Origin: JBBQHX01 sp038324385
GTDB lineage: Bacteria > Gemmatimonadota > Gemmatimonadetes > Gemmatimonadales > Gemmatimonadaceae
Direction: 5' to 3'
DNA length: 19,667 nucleotides
NCBI GenBank assembly: GCA_038324385.1
Contig: JBBQHX010000037.1
Location: 1 to 19,667 of the forward strand
This document shows, piece by piece, positions 8,219-15,182 of the stretch. Each line of letters opens with the position of its first letter. Within the stretch, counting starts at the first letter, position 1. Both the position numbers and the translations under genes were made by a program. Under the pieces are notes generated by a model, which saw only the letters and a list, made by a program, of their open reading frames with translations, was not told the DNA's origin and did not search any database.

Positions 8219-8443
8219 TCAGGCAGCAACCAGCCGCGCCTCCAGGGCTTCGCGCGCAAGCACGAGCGCCGCCTGCGCTTGCTCCCGATGCACGCTCGGG
8301 AACTGGCGCAGGAACTCGTCGAGCGAGTCCCCGCCGGCCAAGTAATCGATGAGACTCTGGAACGGGACACGGGTCCCGGCGAAGACGGGCGTCCCGCCGA
8401 GGATCTCAGGGTCGCTGTGGATGGGGATAGTCGGGTCGGTCAC
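8219..8443 (-). CDS. DUF433 antitoxin (VapB45-like)
   Basis: The gene encodes 74 residues with the DUF433 signature: IHSDPEILGGTPVFAGTRVP, then LIDYLAGGDSLDEFLRQFPSV and a C-terminal helix EQAQAALVLAREALEARL. The domain is a winged-helix-like DNA-binding fold found as the antitoxin partner of DUF5615 PIN-like toxins, and it probably autoregulates the pair. The toxin frame follows immediately downstream and may overlap the stop codon, so the two would be translationally coupled. The antitoxin is intact while the toxin is frameshifted. The pair fills the cassette between attC 8532-8628 and attC 7756-7852. Confidence 0.85.
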   Translation of the reverse strand: MTDPTIPIHSDPEILGGTPVFAGTRVPFQSLIDYLAGGDSLDEFLRQFPSVHREQAQAALVLAREALEARLVAA

Positions 8444-8531
8444 GCAGCACCTCGGGAAGCGGACCTTCGAAAGATAGACCGCTGGGCGGTCGCAAGCGAC
8501 CCCGGCCGTGCCCGGCGAATGGTCTCCGTGC

Positions 8532-8628
8532 GCCTAACGACCCGGCATTCAGTTGCGTGGGAAGTTCAACCACTGCGGCGGCCCGCCGCTTCCGCAACTC
8601 CCACGTCAGCTGCAACGCATCGTTAGGC
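8532..8628 (-). repeat. attC recombination site (97 bp), near-canonical
   Basis: This is the cleanest site. On the minus strand R'' is GCCTAAC (8622-8628) and R' is GTTAGGC (8532-8538), perfect complements of each other. Inner arms: L'' CAGCTGACGTGGG against CAGTTGCGTGGG, with one unpaired A in L''. The centre holds a GCGGCGG/CCGCCGC hairpin. R'' supplies the stop codon of the truncated nhaA fragment. The position of the extra A shows that the array reads on the minus strand. Confidence 0.93.
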
Positions 8629-8844
8629 ATCACGCGCGCCGTCGCCAGCTGCGACGAGCGGCCCGCCGCCGACCGTGAACGTCGCGTTCCAGAGGGCGAA
8701 GTAGCTCTCGGCGGCCGGCGAGTTGGCCCACACGAGAGCCGCGAGGGCGGCAACCACGAGGAGGATGCCGCCGGCGGCCTCGGACTTAAAGAAGGCCTCA
8801 AACGGGCGCAACCGTGTCTGCATTGGGTCTGTGGGGCTTCGCAT
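8623..8844 (-). pseudogene. nhaA: Truncated N-terminus of an NhaA Na+/H+ antiporter
   Basis: The 73-residue frame begins MRSPTDPMQTRLRPFEAFFK, then SEAAGGILLVVAALAALVWANSP and SYFALWNATFTVGGG. This is the conserved beginning of NhaA: the amphipathic start, the first membrane helix with WANSP, and the FALW strand. A full NhaA has about 390-450 residues. Here the similarity ends after about 62 residues, followed by 11 unrelated ones and a TAA supplied by R'' of the attC. No other nhaA sequence is visible in the window. The fragment cannot transport ions. It looks like a chromosomal gene start captured by, or cut at, a cassette boundary. Confidence 0.75.
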
Positions 8845-9035
8845 GAAACCGGACGGGGCGCACCTCGTCCGGAGAACCTGCCGACCGGCGCGCGCGCGGT
8901 GGGCCGGGGCGTCATTCGGCGTGTTCCCAGACGCGGCCGCGTAGCGCTGACTCGACCTCAACTGCCCAGGGCCCGGCACGCCCGACGCTCGGAGACCGCG
9001 TCCAGCGCGACCCCCCAACTAAGGTTCGGGAGACG

Positions 9036-10487
9036 CTACCCGGCTGCTTGTCGATCAGCGGTTGCCGAGGCGGTTCGCAAGCGCTCGGGCGGCGGTTGAA
9101 GCGGAAGCAAGAAGGTGAAGGTCGACCCACTCCCCGACTCGCTCTTCACGGTGATTTCCCCACCCAGTATGCGTGCGATCCTGCGGCTGATCGTCAGCCC
9201 AAGGCCGGTGCCGCGCTCCGCACCGGGTTCCAGTCGGGTAAATTCGCGAAAGATCTCTTCCAGCTTGTCCTCCGGAATCCCTCGTCCGGTGTCCGTCACA
9301 TCGATGATGATTCTCTCCGGCTCACCGTTGCCCGAGGCCGCCGCGGCGGCGAGCAGAATGCGACCGCCCGCCGGGGTGTATTTGATTGCATTCGTCAGCA
9401 GATTGCCCATAATCTGACGGATGCGCAGCCCATCAGTCGTTACGCACGGGAGAGGATCGGCGATCTCTGCCGTCAGCTCGAGCCCGGCTTCCGCGGCGGC
9501 CACCGCGTGTTCGCTCGCCACCATTTCCAGCTGCTCTCGCAGGTCGAGCGGTTCGAACTGAAGCCGTAGCTCACCCGATTCGGCGAGTGACAGCTCGAGC
9601 AGATCGTCGATTAGATGCACTGCGCTTCGGCTCGCATCCCTGATCCGGCTGAGAGCGTTGCGGGACGCGGACTCGTCGAGTATTCCGGCTTCGAGCAGCT
9701 CGGCATATCCACTGATCACACCGAGCGGATTCTTCACGTCGTGGGTGACGCCACGGATGAGATGCGCCCTCCGGTCCATGAGGCTGTTCAGCTCTCGCCC
9801 GCGCTGCTCGGCCTGCAGCCGTAGGCGTTGGATCTGTTTGCCCATCCACGCTGCCGCCAGCGCCGCGAGCAGGGCGAGTCCGACGAGAGCGGTCGTTATT
9901 CCCCTTCGCGCCCGCTCGAATTGTATGATCTCCGTGCGAACTCGGTTCTCCTCCGCGAGAAGGACATCCCGGAGGTCGTTCGAGGTGGTCAGCAGGCGCT
10001 CCCACATTAGGTGCTCGCTGGCGATCCGCTCCACGTACTCGGCGGACTCGAGCGTCCCCGCGAGCATCTCTTCCTCCGTCGCACGCCCGTGCCACGCTTC
10101 GGCTGTCGTCGACAAGGTTCGGTAGGCGGCGATCACTTCCGGGCTCTGGATCAGCGCCAGTCGCCCGAGCTCTATCATGCGCCGTCGCTCCTGCGCCCGG
10201 AGATCGCGATACCGTCCCGCGAACAGCGGCTCCTCGGTCAGCACGTAGGCGCCGACGCTTGCCATTTCCTGGGCCAGCGAGGCCTGGATGTCGCCGAGCA
10301 GAATCCGACTCGGCTCCGTCACGTCGGCGATCGCGGCCCACCGGGCATTGATCTGCCCCTGGAACACCGGCGCGAATGCCAGCAGACTGGCCAGGGTGAC
10401 GAGCACCAGGCCGGTCGGGGCAAAGAGCCCCAAGTTGGATCGATACAGACGCTCGTGGCGCCGCCGATCGGTGGCCCGGTTATCCAA
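9036..10487 (-). CDS. Membrane sensor histidine kinase (CHASE3-like sensor, HisKA, HATPase)
   Basis: This 483-residue kinase has a membrane helix at about residues 25-45, an extracytoplasmic helical sensor region to about 190 that resembles CHASE3/four-helix sensors, and a second helix at about 197-217. A short coiled region leads into HisKA. The phosphorylated His is H249 in GVTHDVKNPLG. The N box (IRQIMGNLLTNAIKYTPAGG), G1 box (DVTDTGRGIPEDKLEEIF) and G2 box (GTGLGLTISRRIA) are all intact, so autophosphorylation is expected. No response regulator lies next to it and no receiver domain is fused, so it is an orphan kinase here. It lies 108 bases downstream of terC on the same strand. Signal and target are unknown. 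Confidence 0.9.
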   Translation of the reverse strand: MDNRATDRRRHERLYRSNLGLFAPTGLVLVTLASLLAFAPVFQGQINARWAAIADVTEPSRILLGDIQASLAQEMASVGAYVLTEEPLFAGRYRDLRAQERRRMIELGRLALIQSPEVIAAYRTLSTTAEAWHGRATEEEMLAGTLESAEYVERIASEHLMWERLLTTSNDLRDVLLAEENRVRTEIIQFERARRGITTALVGLALLAALAAAWMGKQIQRLRLQAEQRGRELNSLMDRRAHLIRGVTHDVKNPLGVISGYAELLEAGILDESASRNALSRIRDASRSAVHLIDDLLELSLAESGELRLQFEPLDLREQLEMVASEHAVAAAEAGLELTAEIADPLPCVTTDGLRIRQIMGNLLTNAIKYTPAGGRILLAAAAASGNGEPERIIIDVTDTGRGIPEDKLEEIFREFTRLEPGAERGTGLGLTISRRIARILGGEITVKSESGSGSTFTFLLPLQPPPERLRTASATADRQAAG

Positions 10488-10595
10488 CGGATGGCTTATA
10501 AAGGGATGGGCTGGGGTCGATGGAGCCGGATGGCGTCCGGACCGAAGATGAAAGGCGGCAAGCCCCGGCCTTGGCCCTGCTACGCGACGGGGAAA

Positions 10596-11560
10596 TCATG
10601 ACGTCGGCGAATCGTGCACCACCGGGTCGTGCGCCTCTGCGGCCTTGGGGAAGAGCAGCGAGGCCACCACCGAAACCAGCAGCACGCCGCCGATAACGCC
10701 CAATGACAAACCAATGGGCACATGGTAGTCGAAGTACGTGACCAGCATCTTGATCCCCACGAATACCAGCACCGCCGAGAGCCCCAGCTTCAGGAAGTGG
10801 AACTTGTGGATCACCCCCGCGAGCAGGAAGTACAGCGCTCTGAGCCCCAGAATGGCGAAGACGTTGGAGGTGTCGCCGATGAACGGGTCCGTGGTGATGG
10901 CGATGATCGCGGGGATGGAGTCCACCGCAAGATCAGATCCGTCGTCTCGACCAGCACAAGCACCACGAAAAGCGGAGTGGCGACGCGACGGAGCTTGCCG
11001 TCCACGCTCTCCCGGACGAAGAACCTCTGGCCGTGGTACTGGTTCGTCACCGGCACGAAACGCTTCGCCAGCCGGATCACCGGGTTGCTCTCCGCCTCGA
11101 TCTTCATCTCCGTCTGCGTCGCCATCCGGATTCCGGTGAAGACGAGGAAGGCGCCATAGACGTAGATGATCCAGTGGTACTGCTCGATCAGCGCAGCGCC
11201 GGCGGCGATCATCGCTCCGCGCATCAGGAGCGCCCCCAGGATCCCCCAGAACAGCACCCGGTGCTGGTAGCGCGGTGGGACCTGGAAGTAGGAGAAGATC
11301 AGGACGAAGACGAAGATGTTGTCGACCGAGAGCGCCTTCTCGATCAGGTAGCCGGTCAGGAACTGCAGCCCGACCTCCGCCCCCATGAAATGGTAGATGC
11401 CATAGTTGAAGATGAGCGCCAGCGTCACCCAGAGCGCGCTCCACACCCCGGCCTCCTTGATGGAGACCTCGTGGGCCTCCTTGTGAAAGACGCCCAGGTC
11501 CAACGCCAGCATCGCCAGCACAAAGGCGTTGAAGCCTACCCACAACCAGATCTGATCCAC
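10596..11560 (-). pseudogene. terC: TerC-family membrane protein with a one-base frameshift
   Basis: TerC/Alx proteins are polytopic membrane proteins linked to metal (Mn2+) homeostasis or tellurite resistance. Two frames together cover the whole family. The first runs from GTG at 11560 (GGAAGGA six bases upstream) through LDLGVF, then VDNIFVFVLIFSYF, to LVLVETTDLIL. The second continues AVDSIPAIIAITTDPFIGDT, then SNVFAILGLRALYFLLAG, and ends HDSPTS at 10596. The break is at about 10928-10932, where the expected ATC-TTN-GCG-GTG has lost one base. The 965-base span would give a normal 321 residues if one base were restored. The membrane Asp residues thought to bind metal are all present across the two frames. 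Either a recent disabling mutation or a sequencing error explains it. Programmed frameshifting is unlikely because no slippery heptamer is seen. The CorC/HlyC-like remnant ends three bases upstream. Confidence 0.87.
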
Positions 11561-11563
11561 GTC

Positions 11564-11812
11564 TTATCCTTCCGAGTCATCCGTGTTTTCGGCGGGCATT
11601 CGCGCCGGGCTCATTAGCACCTTATCCACCCTCTGTCCGTCATGTCCACTACTTCGAACCGCAGATCGAGCGCGTCGAAGGCGTCCCCCCGTCTTTGGGA
11701 TGCGTCCCAGCTCAGGCACGACCATCCCCCAACGTGTGGTGGTCCTGTCGCGACGCTGGCGAGCCAGGCCGCTCTCGCTCACTCCCTGATCGAGGCAGTG
11801 TCTGATCAGCAT
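11564..11812 (-). pseudogene. C-terminal remnant of a CorC/HlyC (CNNM-type) protein
   Basis: Pieces of one protein tail appear in different frames: HTLGD, then VVPELGRIPKTGG, then FDALDLRFEVVDM, and finally GQRVDKVLMSPA running to a TAA at 11564-11566. Their order and content match the CorC_HlyC transporter-associated domain that closes CBS-domain (CNNM/hemolysin-type) ion transport proteins. Several small indels have broken it, and nothing of the DUF21 or CBS parts is recognisable. The TAA lies three bases before the terC start, so the two were probably one operon. TerC and CorC domains are also known fused in single proteins (YegH/YoaE type). The left boundary of similarity near 11812 is approximate. 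Confidence 0.55.
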
Positions 11813-11956
11813 GCGCGTCTCTCGTCCAGGCACCGGCCGCCTCGCCCAAAGGCGTGAAGGTGCCCAAGACGGGGAGAAATGCCCGCCGATGCACCGGAGG
11901 GGGGGGAACGCGCTACCTGCCTGACTTCCTGCACCCAAACGGGTATACGATCTCTC

Positions 11957-12067
11957 TCATCCCCAGCGTACCCACACGTATGCGAGCGCCCAAACGATGA
12001 GAACGCCCGCCAGCAACCATTCCGTCGGTCGCAATCGGGGTCCGTAGCTCCGCTTCGTGCCGCTCAT
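11957..12067 (-). CDS. 36-residue single-helix membrane peptide
   Basis: The short frame starts MSGTKRSYGPRLRPTEW, continues as one hydrophobic helix (LLAGVLIVWALAYVWV), and ends RWG before TGA. GGGAG lies eight bases before the ATG, a good ribosome site. The charge pattern (basic N-terminus, one helix, short basic tail) fits a small inner-membrane protein. I do not recognise a family. It lies between two pseudogenes, so it may be intact by chance. The clear ribosome site and helix nevertheless argue for a real small gene. Confidence 0.45.
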   Translation of the reverse strand: MSGTKRSYGPRLRPTEWLLAGVLIVWALAYVWVRWG

Positions 12068-12211
12068 GATGATCGCTCCCGATGCCAGCAGGTTACGTCA
12101 GTCGGAATCGAGAGAACCGCCGCATCCGCGCGGGTCTCCCGTCCTCTTCCTCAACAAACTCGGAACGCCGCACGGGTCGGATTGCATTGCCCCTGCCCAA
12201 CCCCCCGGTCG

Positions 12212-12659
12212 TTAACCGCTTCGCCCGTGGGTGCCCATGGCGAGCAGGTTGATGTTGCTTCTCTCGGCCCAGTGCAGCGTTGCCTCCCTCTGTGGGTTGT
12301 TGGCCCACAGCACCTCGATCTGCACGTCGAAGGACTCCGCACCGGCCAGGCACGACACCGCGCGCTTCACCTGGCGCTCCAGTTCGGGACGGATCGTCTC
12401 CTCCTCCAGGTCCGGGTTTGTCGGCCTGCTCCGCGGGCCACCCCACGTACATCACGCGGATCTCGGGGGCGCCGGCGCCTTCCGTCTCCGACCCCGCGGC
12501 CAGCTGTAGGGCCCATGCGAGGGCCGTCGCGAGATGCCACAAACCGTCGCGTCGCACGAGGTAGTAGAAATTCTTCACATCGTCGCGATTGTACGCGAAC
12601 ACGTTGAACGCCATCCTCCGGAACGCCTCCTCCACCTGACGTTCGTCCTTGGTCAACAT
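12212..12659 (-). pseudogene. Universal stress protein (UspA-family) remnant, frameshifted
   Basis: The first frame, from 12659, reads through LATALAWALQLAAGS and PEIRVMYVGWPAEQ, resembling the first helix and second strand of a Usp domain. Near 12415-12420 the frame shifts. The second frame continues LEEETIRPELERQVKRAV, then DVQIEVLWANNPQREATLHW and NINLLAMGTHGRSG. The last is the Usp ATP-loop signature (MGTHGRSG), where a nucleotide-binding glycine run would follow. A TAA comes directly after it, so the end of the fold is missing. The first 35 residues do not match the usual ILVPxD start. It is probably a dead gene. Confidence 0.55.
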
Positions 12660-12959
12660 CCGTATCGCTCAGGAACGTCCCATACTGTGTAGGCGGGAGG
12701 ACCGGGCGCGATCGAAGCGCTTGGCTAGTAGGATCCCCCCGGCTGGTATTCAGCCGCGTCGTCATCGGGCGTCAGTGGGTCGGGTCAATGGTGCGCGCGA
12801 CAGGCAGCTTGATGCTCGGCCGGGCCTGCACCGATACGTTCGTCCAGATGGGACGGCGTCTACGAGGGCGTAGGACTTCTGCAGAGCGCAGTGCCTCGAG
12901 GATCTCCTCGACCAAGCGCGCCGGAGACACCACTCGACGCACTCCAGGTCCCGGCTCGA

Positions 12960-13222
12960 GCGCGATTCCCCCCTGCAGGACGGCAGCGAGCGCGAGTTCC
13001 ACTTTGCGGGCGCTGGCGTTCTGGCCGATGTGCCGAAGCAACGCCGCGCCGGTCAGAATCGCACCCGTCGGGTTCGTTGCGCGGCGTGGACCGTCGCCCG
13101 TCGCCAAGCAAGGACTGCCTCTCGAAGAAGGCGGTCCGGGGGCCGTAACGAACCGAGGCCACGGCCCCACCCCGCCGAGCCGCACGGCGAGCTCGCACAG
13201 CACGTCGTCGTTCCCGCCGTTC
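12960..13222 (-). pseudogene. Fragment of an isocitrate/isopropylmalate dehydrogenase-family gene
   Basis: One frame contains NDDVLCELAVRLGGVGPW, corresponding to the family's D-I-L-S-D-x-x-x-x-x-GGLG segment. Further on it has NPTGAILTGAALLRHIGQ followed by a helix ending VLQGG, corresponding to the cofactor-side NPTA-ILS-x-x-M-LRH-LG motif. Between them the expected LFE-AVHGSAP region is scrambled: FFE appears in another frame. The N-terminal half is absent. It therefore looks like an old, decayed C-terminal fragment of a beta-decarboxylating dehydrogenase. It begins just left of attC 13308-13429. The assignment rests on two motifs only. Confidence 0.5.
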
Positions 13223-13307
13223 GACAGCACGACCGCGAGCGCGAGGAGGAGGCTTACCCGACTAGCTCGTGCCAACGCGATGGTCCCGAGTGCGTAACTA
13301 TGTGTCT

Positions 13308-13429
13308 GCCGAACGCTTGCACTCAGCTCCGGCGCCTGTCCAGGCAGAAGATGGCCGCGAAGCGGCGCCCTCGCTAGCCACAAGACCTGATGCCCGGCGT
13401 GCGCCGTCTACTGCAGTGAATGGTTAGGC
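13308..13429 (-). repeat. attC recombination site (122 bp)
   Basis: On the minus strand R'' is GCCTAAC (13423-13429) and R' reads GTTCGGC (13308-13314). L'' CAGTAGACGGCGC pairs with CAGCTCCGGCGC from the L' side, with one extra A in L''. The central part has a gccgcgaagcggc hairpin. R'' contains the stop codon of the ParE-like gene. Its interior is clearly related to attC 15183-15303. Confidence 0.82.
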
Positions 13430-13684
13430 CGCCGCTACTGCAGTCCGACACGCGGCCCACCGGTCGCGGAGGGGAAACTGACGCGACGCGCGGAACACGG
13501 TCAGCAGCGGCGGCCCCGCCACGAAGCTCGTAGAGGATCCGGTACGCGCCCACCCCGCCAACGGGATCCACCAATGGCCCGCAACGAGCGCTGCGGAGCG
13601 CGGTGAGTTCCGCGCGATGCAGTCGTGGATTTCCTCCAGGTCCCGGACGGCCTCGGCCGACCACCGGACGCGCACCGGGGCCAC
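13424..13684 (-). pseudogene. ParE/RelE-type toxin with scrambled middle
   Basis: The frame encodes 86 residues. The start, VRVRWSAEAVRDLEEIHDCI and ARNSPRSAALVA, is the two-helix hairpin of ParE/RelE toxins. The end, LLTVFRASRQFPL, is the conserved last strand. The middle is out of frame: the family segment GAYRILYELRGG is found in the neighbouring frame (about 13520-13560). About 25-30 residues usual between the helices and that strand are missing. A deletion plus two compensating frame changes would explain it. The gyrase-poisoning or mRNase activity is almost surely lost. It lies nine bases after the antitoxin stop, and its TAA is in R'' of the attC. Confidence 0.72.
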
Positions 13685-13693
13685 CGGCCCGGT

Positions 13694-13879
13694 TCAGCGG
13701 ACGCGGAACCGAGCGGTCACGGCCTCGTGCGCCACCGTGCGACCCTCGCGCACGTCCGCCCGCCCGCGCGCGATCTTCTCGAGGAGGTAGAGGCGCTCCA
13801 TGGGGTCTTCAATGGTCGCGTCCTCGGGAAACTGCTCCAGCGCTCGGAGCGCAAGCTGCCCGGCGGTGGCGTCACTGAT
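13694..13879 (-). CDS. Antitoxin of a ParE/RelE-type module, unusual start
   Basis: The frame gives SDATAGQLALRALEQFPEDA, then TIEDPMERLYLLEKIARGRA, then DVREGRTVAHEAVTARFRVR, followed by TGA. This layout (a short helix, D-A-T-I-E-D-x-M-E-R-L-Y-L-L and a G-R-T-V-x-H-E-x-V tail) is that of small antitoxins that sit directly before ParE-like toxins. The expected first codon is ATC at 13879, not ATG, and I see no ATG, GTG or TTG nearby in frame. Either a rare ATC start is used, the start was mutated, or an upstream codon serves. The toxin gene follows nine bases later. The pair fills the cassette between attC 13957-14083 and attC 13308-13429. Confidence 0.62.
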   Translation of the reverse strand: MSDATAGQLALRALEQFPEDATIEDPMERLYLLEKIARGRADVREGRTVAHEAVTARFRVR

Positions 13880-13956
13880 CGGGCGGCGTCGGCGGGGGTG
13901 CGGATGCCGGACGATAATGCCAGACCGAGGTTTGCGTCACCTGGAACGCCGTGGCG

Positions 13957-14083
13957 GCATAACGCTTGGTTGTGCTGTGGCCATTCCATAAAATGCGGGG
14001 GCTTCCGCCGACCAGCGGTTCATCAAGCGGAGGCCCCACCCCAGCCTCCTTCGCACGGCCATCTGCACCAACCCGCGTTAGGT
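13957..14083 (-). repeat. attC recombination site (127 bp)
   Basis: On the minus strand R'' is ACCTAAC (14077-14083) and R' is GTTATGC (13957-13963). L'' GTGCAGATGGCC pairs with GTGCTGTGGCC from the L' side, with one extra A in L''. R'' carries the stop codon of the VOC gene. The R'/L' half (13957-13998) is very similar to that of attC 15537-15631. Confidence 0.88.
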
Positions 14084-14476
14084 GGCGGGACCTAACAGAT
14101 CCCATCGGTTCCCTTCGAGATCTAGAAACACCGCCACCTCGCCATACGGCTCGACGCGTCGCGGACGGACGAACTGAACCCCCGCCGCCGTCAGGCGAGC
14201 ATGCGCCTCGTCGAAGTCGTCGACGCGGAGGAAGAACCCCACCCGCCCTGCGACCTGCTGGCCCACAATCTCGGCTTGGTGACTACCGTCTGCGCGCGCG
14301 AGCAAGAGTCCGGTCGCAGCACCAACCGGACGCACGACCACCCAGCGTTTCGACCGACCGTCGTCGGTCAGCGCGGGGGCGTCCTCCACGAGTTCGAAAC
14401 AGAGGGTGTTGACGAAGAAGTCGATGGCCGGCTGATACTCTCGGACGACGAGCGCGACGAGTTCGAGGTGAGGCAT
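14078..14476 (-). CDS. VOC-family (glyoxalase/dioxygenase fold) protein
   Basis: This 132-residue protein has the two beta-alpha-beta-beta-beta units of the vicinal oxygen chelate fold. His3 lies in the first strand (PHLELVALVV), with helix YQPAIDFFVNTLCFELVED. A central segment (GRVGFFLRVDDFDEAHARLT) starts the second unit, which ends VAVFLDLEGNRWDLLGP, the typical F-x-D-x-x-GN-x-W motif containing the metal-ligand Glu. Relatives include glyoxalase I, fosfomycin and bleomycin resistance proteins and many unknowns. The substrate cannot be told. The ATG is 43 bases into the cassette and TAA falls inside R'' of the attC, so it is a textbook single-gene cassette. VOC genes are frequent cassette cargo. 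Confidence 0.88.
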   Translation of the reverse strand: MPHLELVALVVREYQPAIDFFVNTLCFELVEDAPALTDDGRSKRWVVVRPVGAATGLLLARADGSHQAEIVGQQVAGRVGFFLRVDDFDEAHARLTAAGVQFVRPRRVEPYGEVAVFLDLEGNRWDLLGPAT

Positions 14477-14518
14477 CCGTTCAGGACTGAGGTGCGTACG
14501 ACGTCCTTGGCGACGTCC

Positions 14519-14641
14519 TCCGAACGCCCAGCGTTCGGCTGCGGGCTCGTACGGGGATCGATCACGATGCGTGGTCGTGGTGCCGAGGGGCGCGAGACCA
14601 GTTGCTCGCGGCTGCCCGTCAGCTGCAACGCCACGTTAGGT
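14519..14641 (-). repeat. attC recombination site (123 bp)
   Basis: On the minus strand R'' is ACCTAAC (14635-14641) and the R' position reads GTTCGGA (14519-14525). L'' GCAGCTGACGGGC pairs with TCGGCTGCGGGC from the L' side, with the extra A in L''. R'' supplies the stop codon of the DoxX-like gene. Reading through it gives the peptide NDALQLT in one frame, a tell-tale of these sites. Confidence 0.85.
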
Positions 14642-15118
14642 GGCGCCGGTGCGGAGGCTCCCGGCAGCTGCGTGCGTCACCGCCACCCAGAGCAGGCACG
14701 CGATCCAGAAGAGCTGCACGGGCAGCCGGTAGCGGAGCGGCGTCGCCCGCCTGCCGGCGACCTGCAGCTGCGCGCGGTCGGCGTGGATGTTGGCCGGGAA
14801 CAAGGCGATCAGGAGGAGCGCCAGCGCGAAGGCGGCCAGACGCGTCAGCGGGGGGAGGAGGAGCCCGATGGCGCCCGCGAGCTCGAGCACCCCGGTCAGC
14901 GAGACGAGGAGCCCAGGGGCAGGCAGCGCCGGCGGGACCATGCGGACCAGATCCGCTCGCGTGCGCGGGAGGAAGTGCGAGAGCGCGGTGAAGGCGAACA
15001 TCACGGCCAGCGCAAAGCGGAGTGCCCCAGCCGCAGTAGCCGCCGCCGGCATCAGCCCTGTGAGGCCGGCGAGCCAGAAGCCAGCCCACGCGACGAGCTG
15101 CACGATCAGTGGGGCCAC
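14636..15118 (-). CDS. DoxX-family four-helix membrane protein
   Basis: The gene encodes 160 residues and four to five membrane helices, at about residues 4-25, 30-48, 65-85, 88-108 and 135-152. The middle holds ALRFALAVMFAFTALSHFLP, then RADLVRMVPPALPAPGLLVS and GVLELAGAIGLLLP. These match the DoxX/DoxD-like motif of a helix with H-F, a loop with MVPP, and the LTGVLELAGAIGLL helix. DoxX-like proteins are small integral membrane proteins linked to redox or lipid stress, and many are uncharacterised. A GTG start at 15118 with GAGG nearby is used; TAA lies in R'' of attC 14519-14641. It is a single-gene cassette in the same direction as the others. Confidence 0.85.
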   Translation of the reverse strand: MAPLIVQLVAWAGFWLAGLTGLMPAAATAAGALRFALAVMFAFTALSHFLPRTRADLVRMVPPALPAPGLLVSLTGVLELAGAIGLLLPPLTRLAAFALALLLIALFPANIHADRAQLQVAGRRATPLRYRLPVQLFWIACLLWVAVTHAAAGSLRTGAT

Positions 15119-15182
15119 GGTGCCTCGATCTCGTCCGATGTGATGTAGCCGGCCCTATGGCAGCTTGACCACCTTTCGCGCC

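Noticed and set aside
8915..9035. Possible degenerate attC just after the histidine kinase gene
   Set aside because: Boxes resembling CCCGAAC and GTTGAGG exist, but the inner arms do not pair and the L'' extra base is missing.
11700..11812. Frame starting MLIRHCLDQGVSESGLARQ, which resembles an IS21-type helix-turn-helix
   Set aside because: The continuation in the same and neighbouring frames (VVPELGRIPKTG, FDALDLRFEVVDM, GQRVDKVLMSPA) fits a CorC/HlyC domain tail much better. No other IS21 sequence is present.
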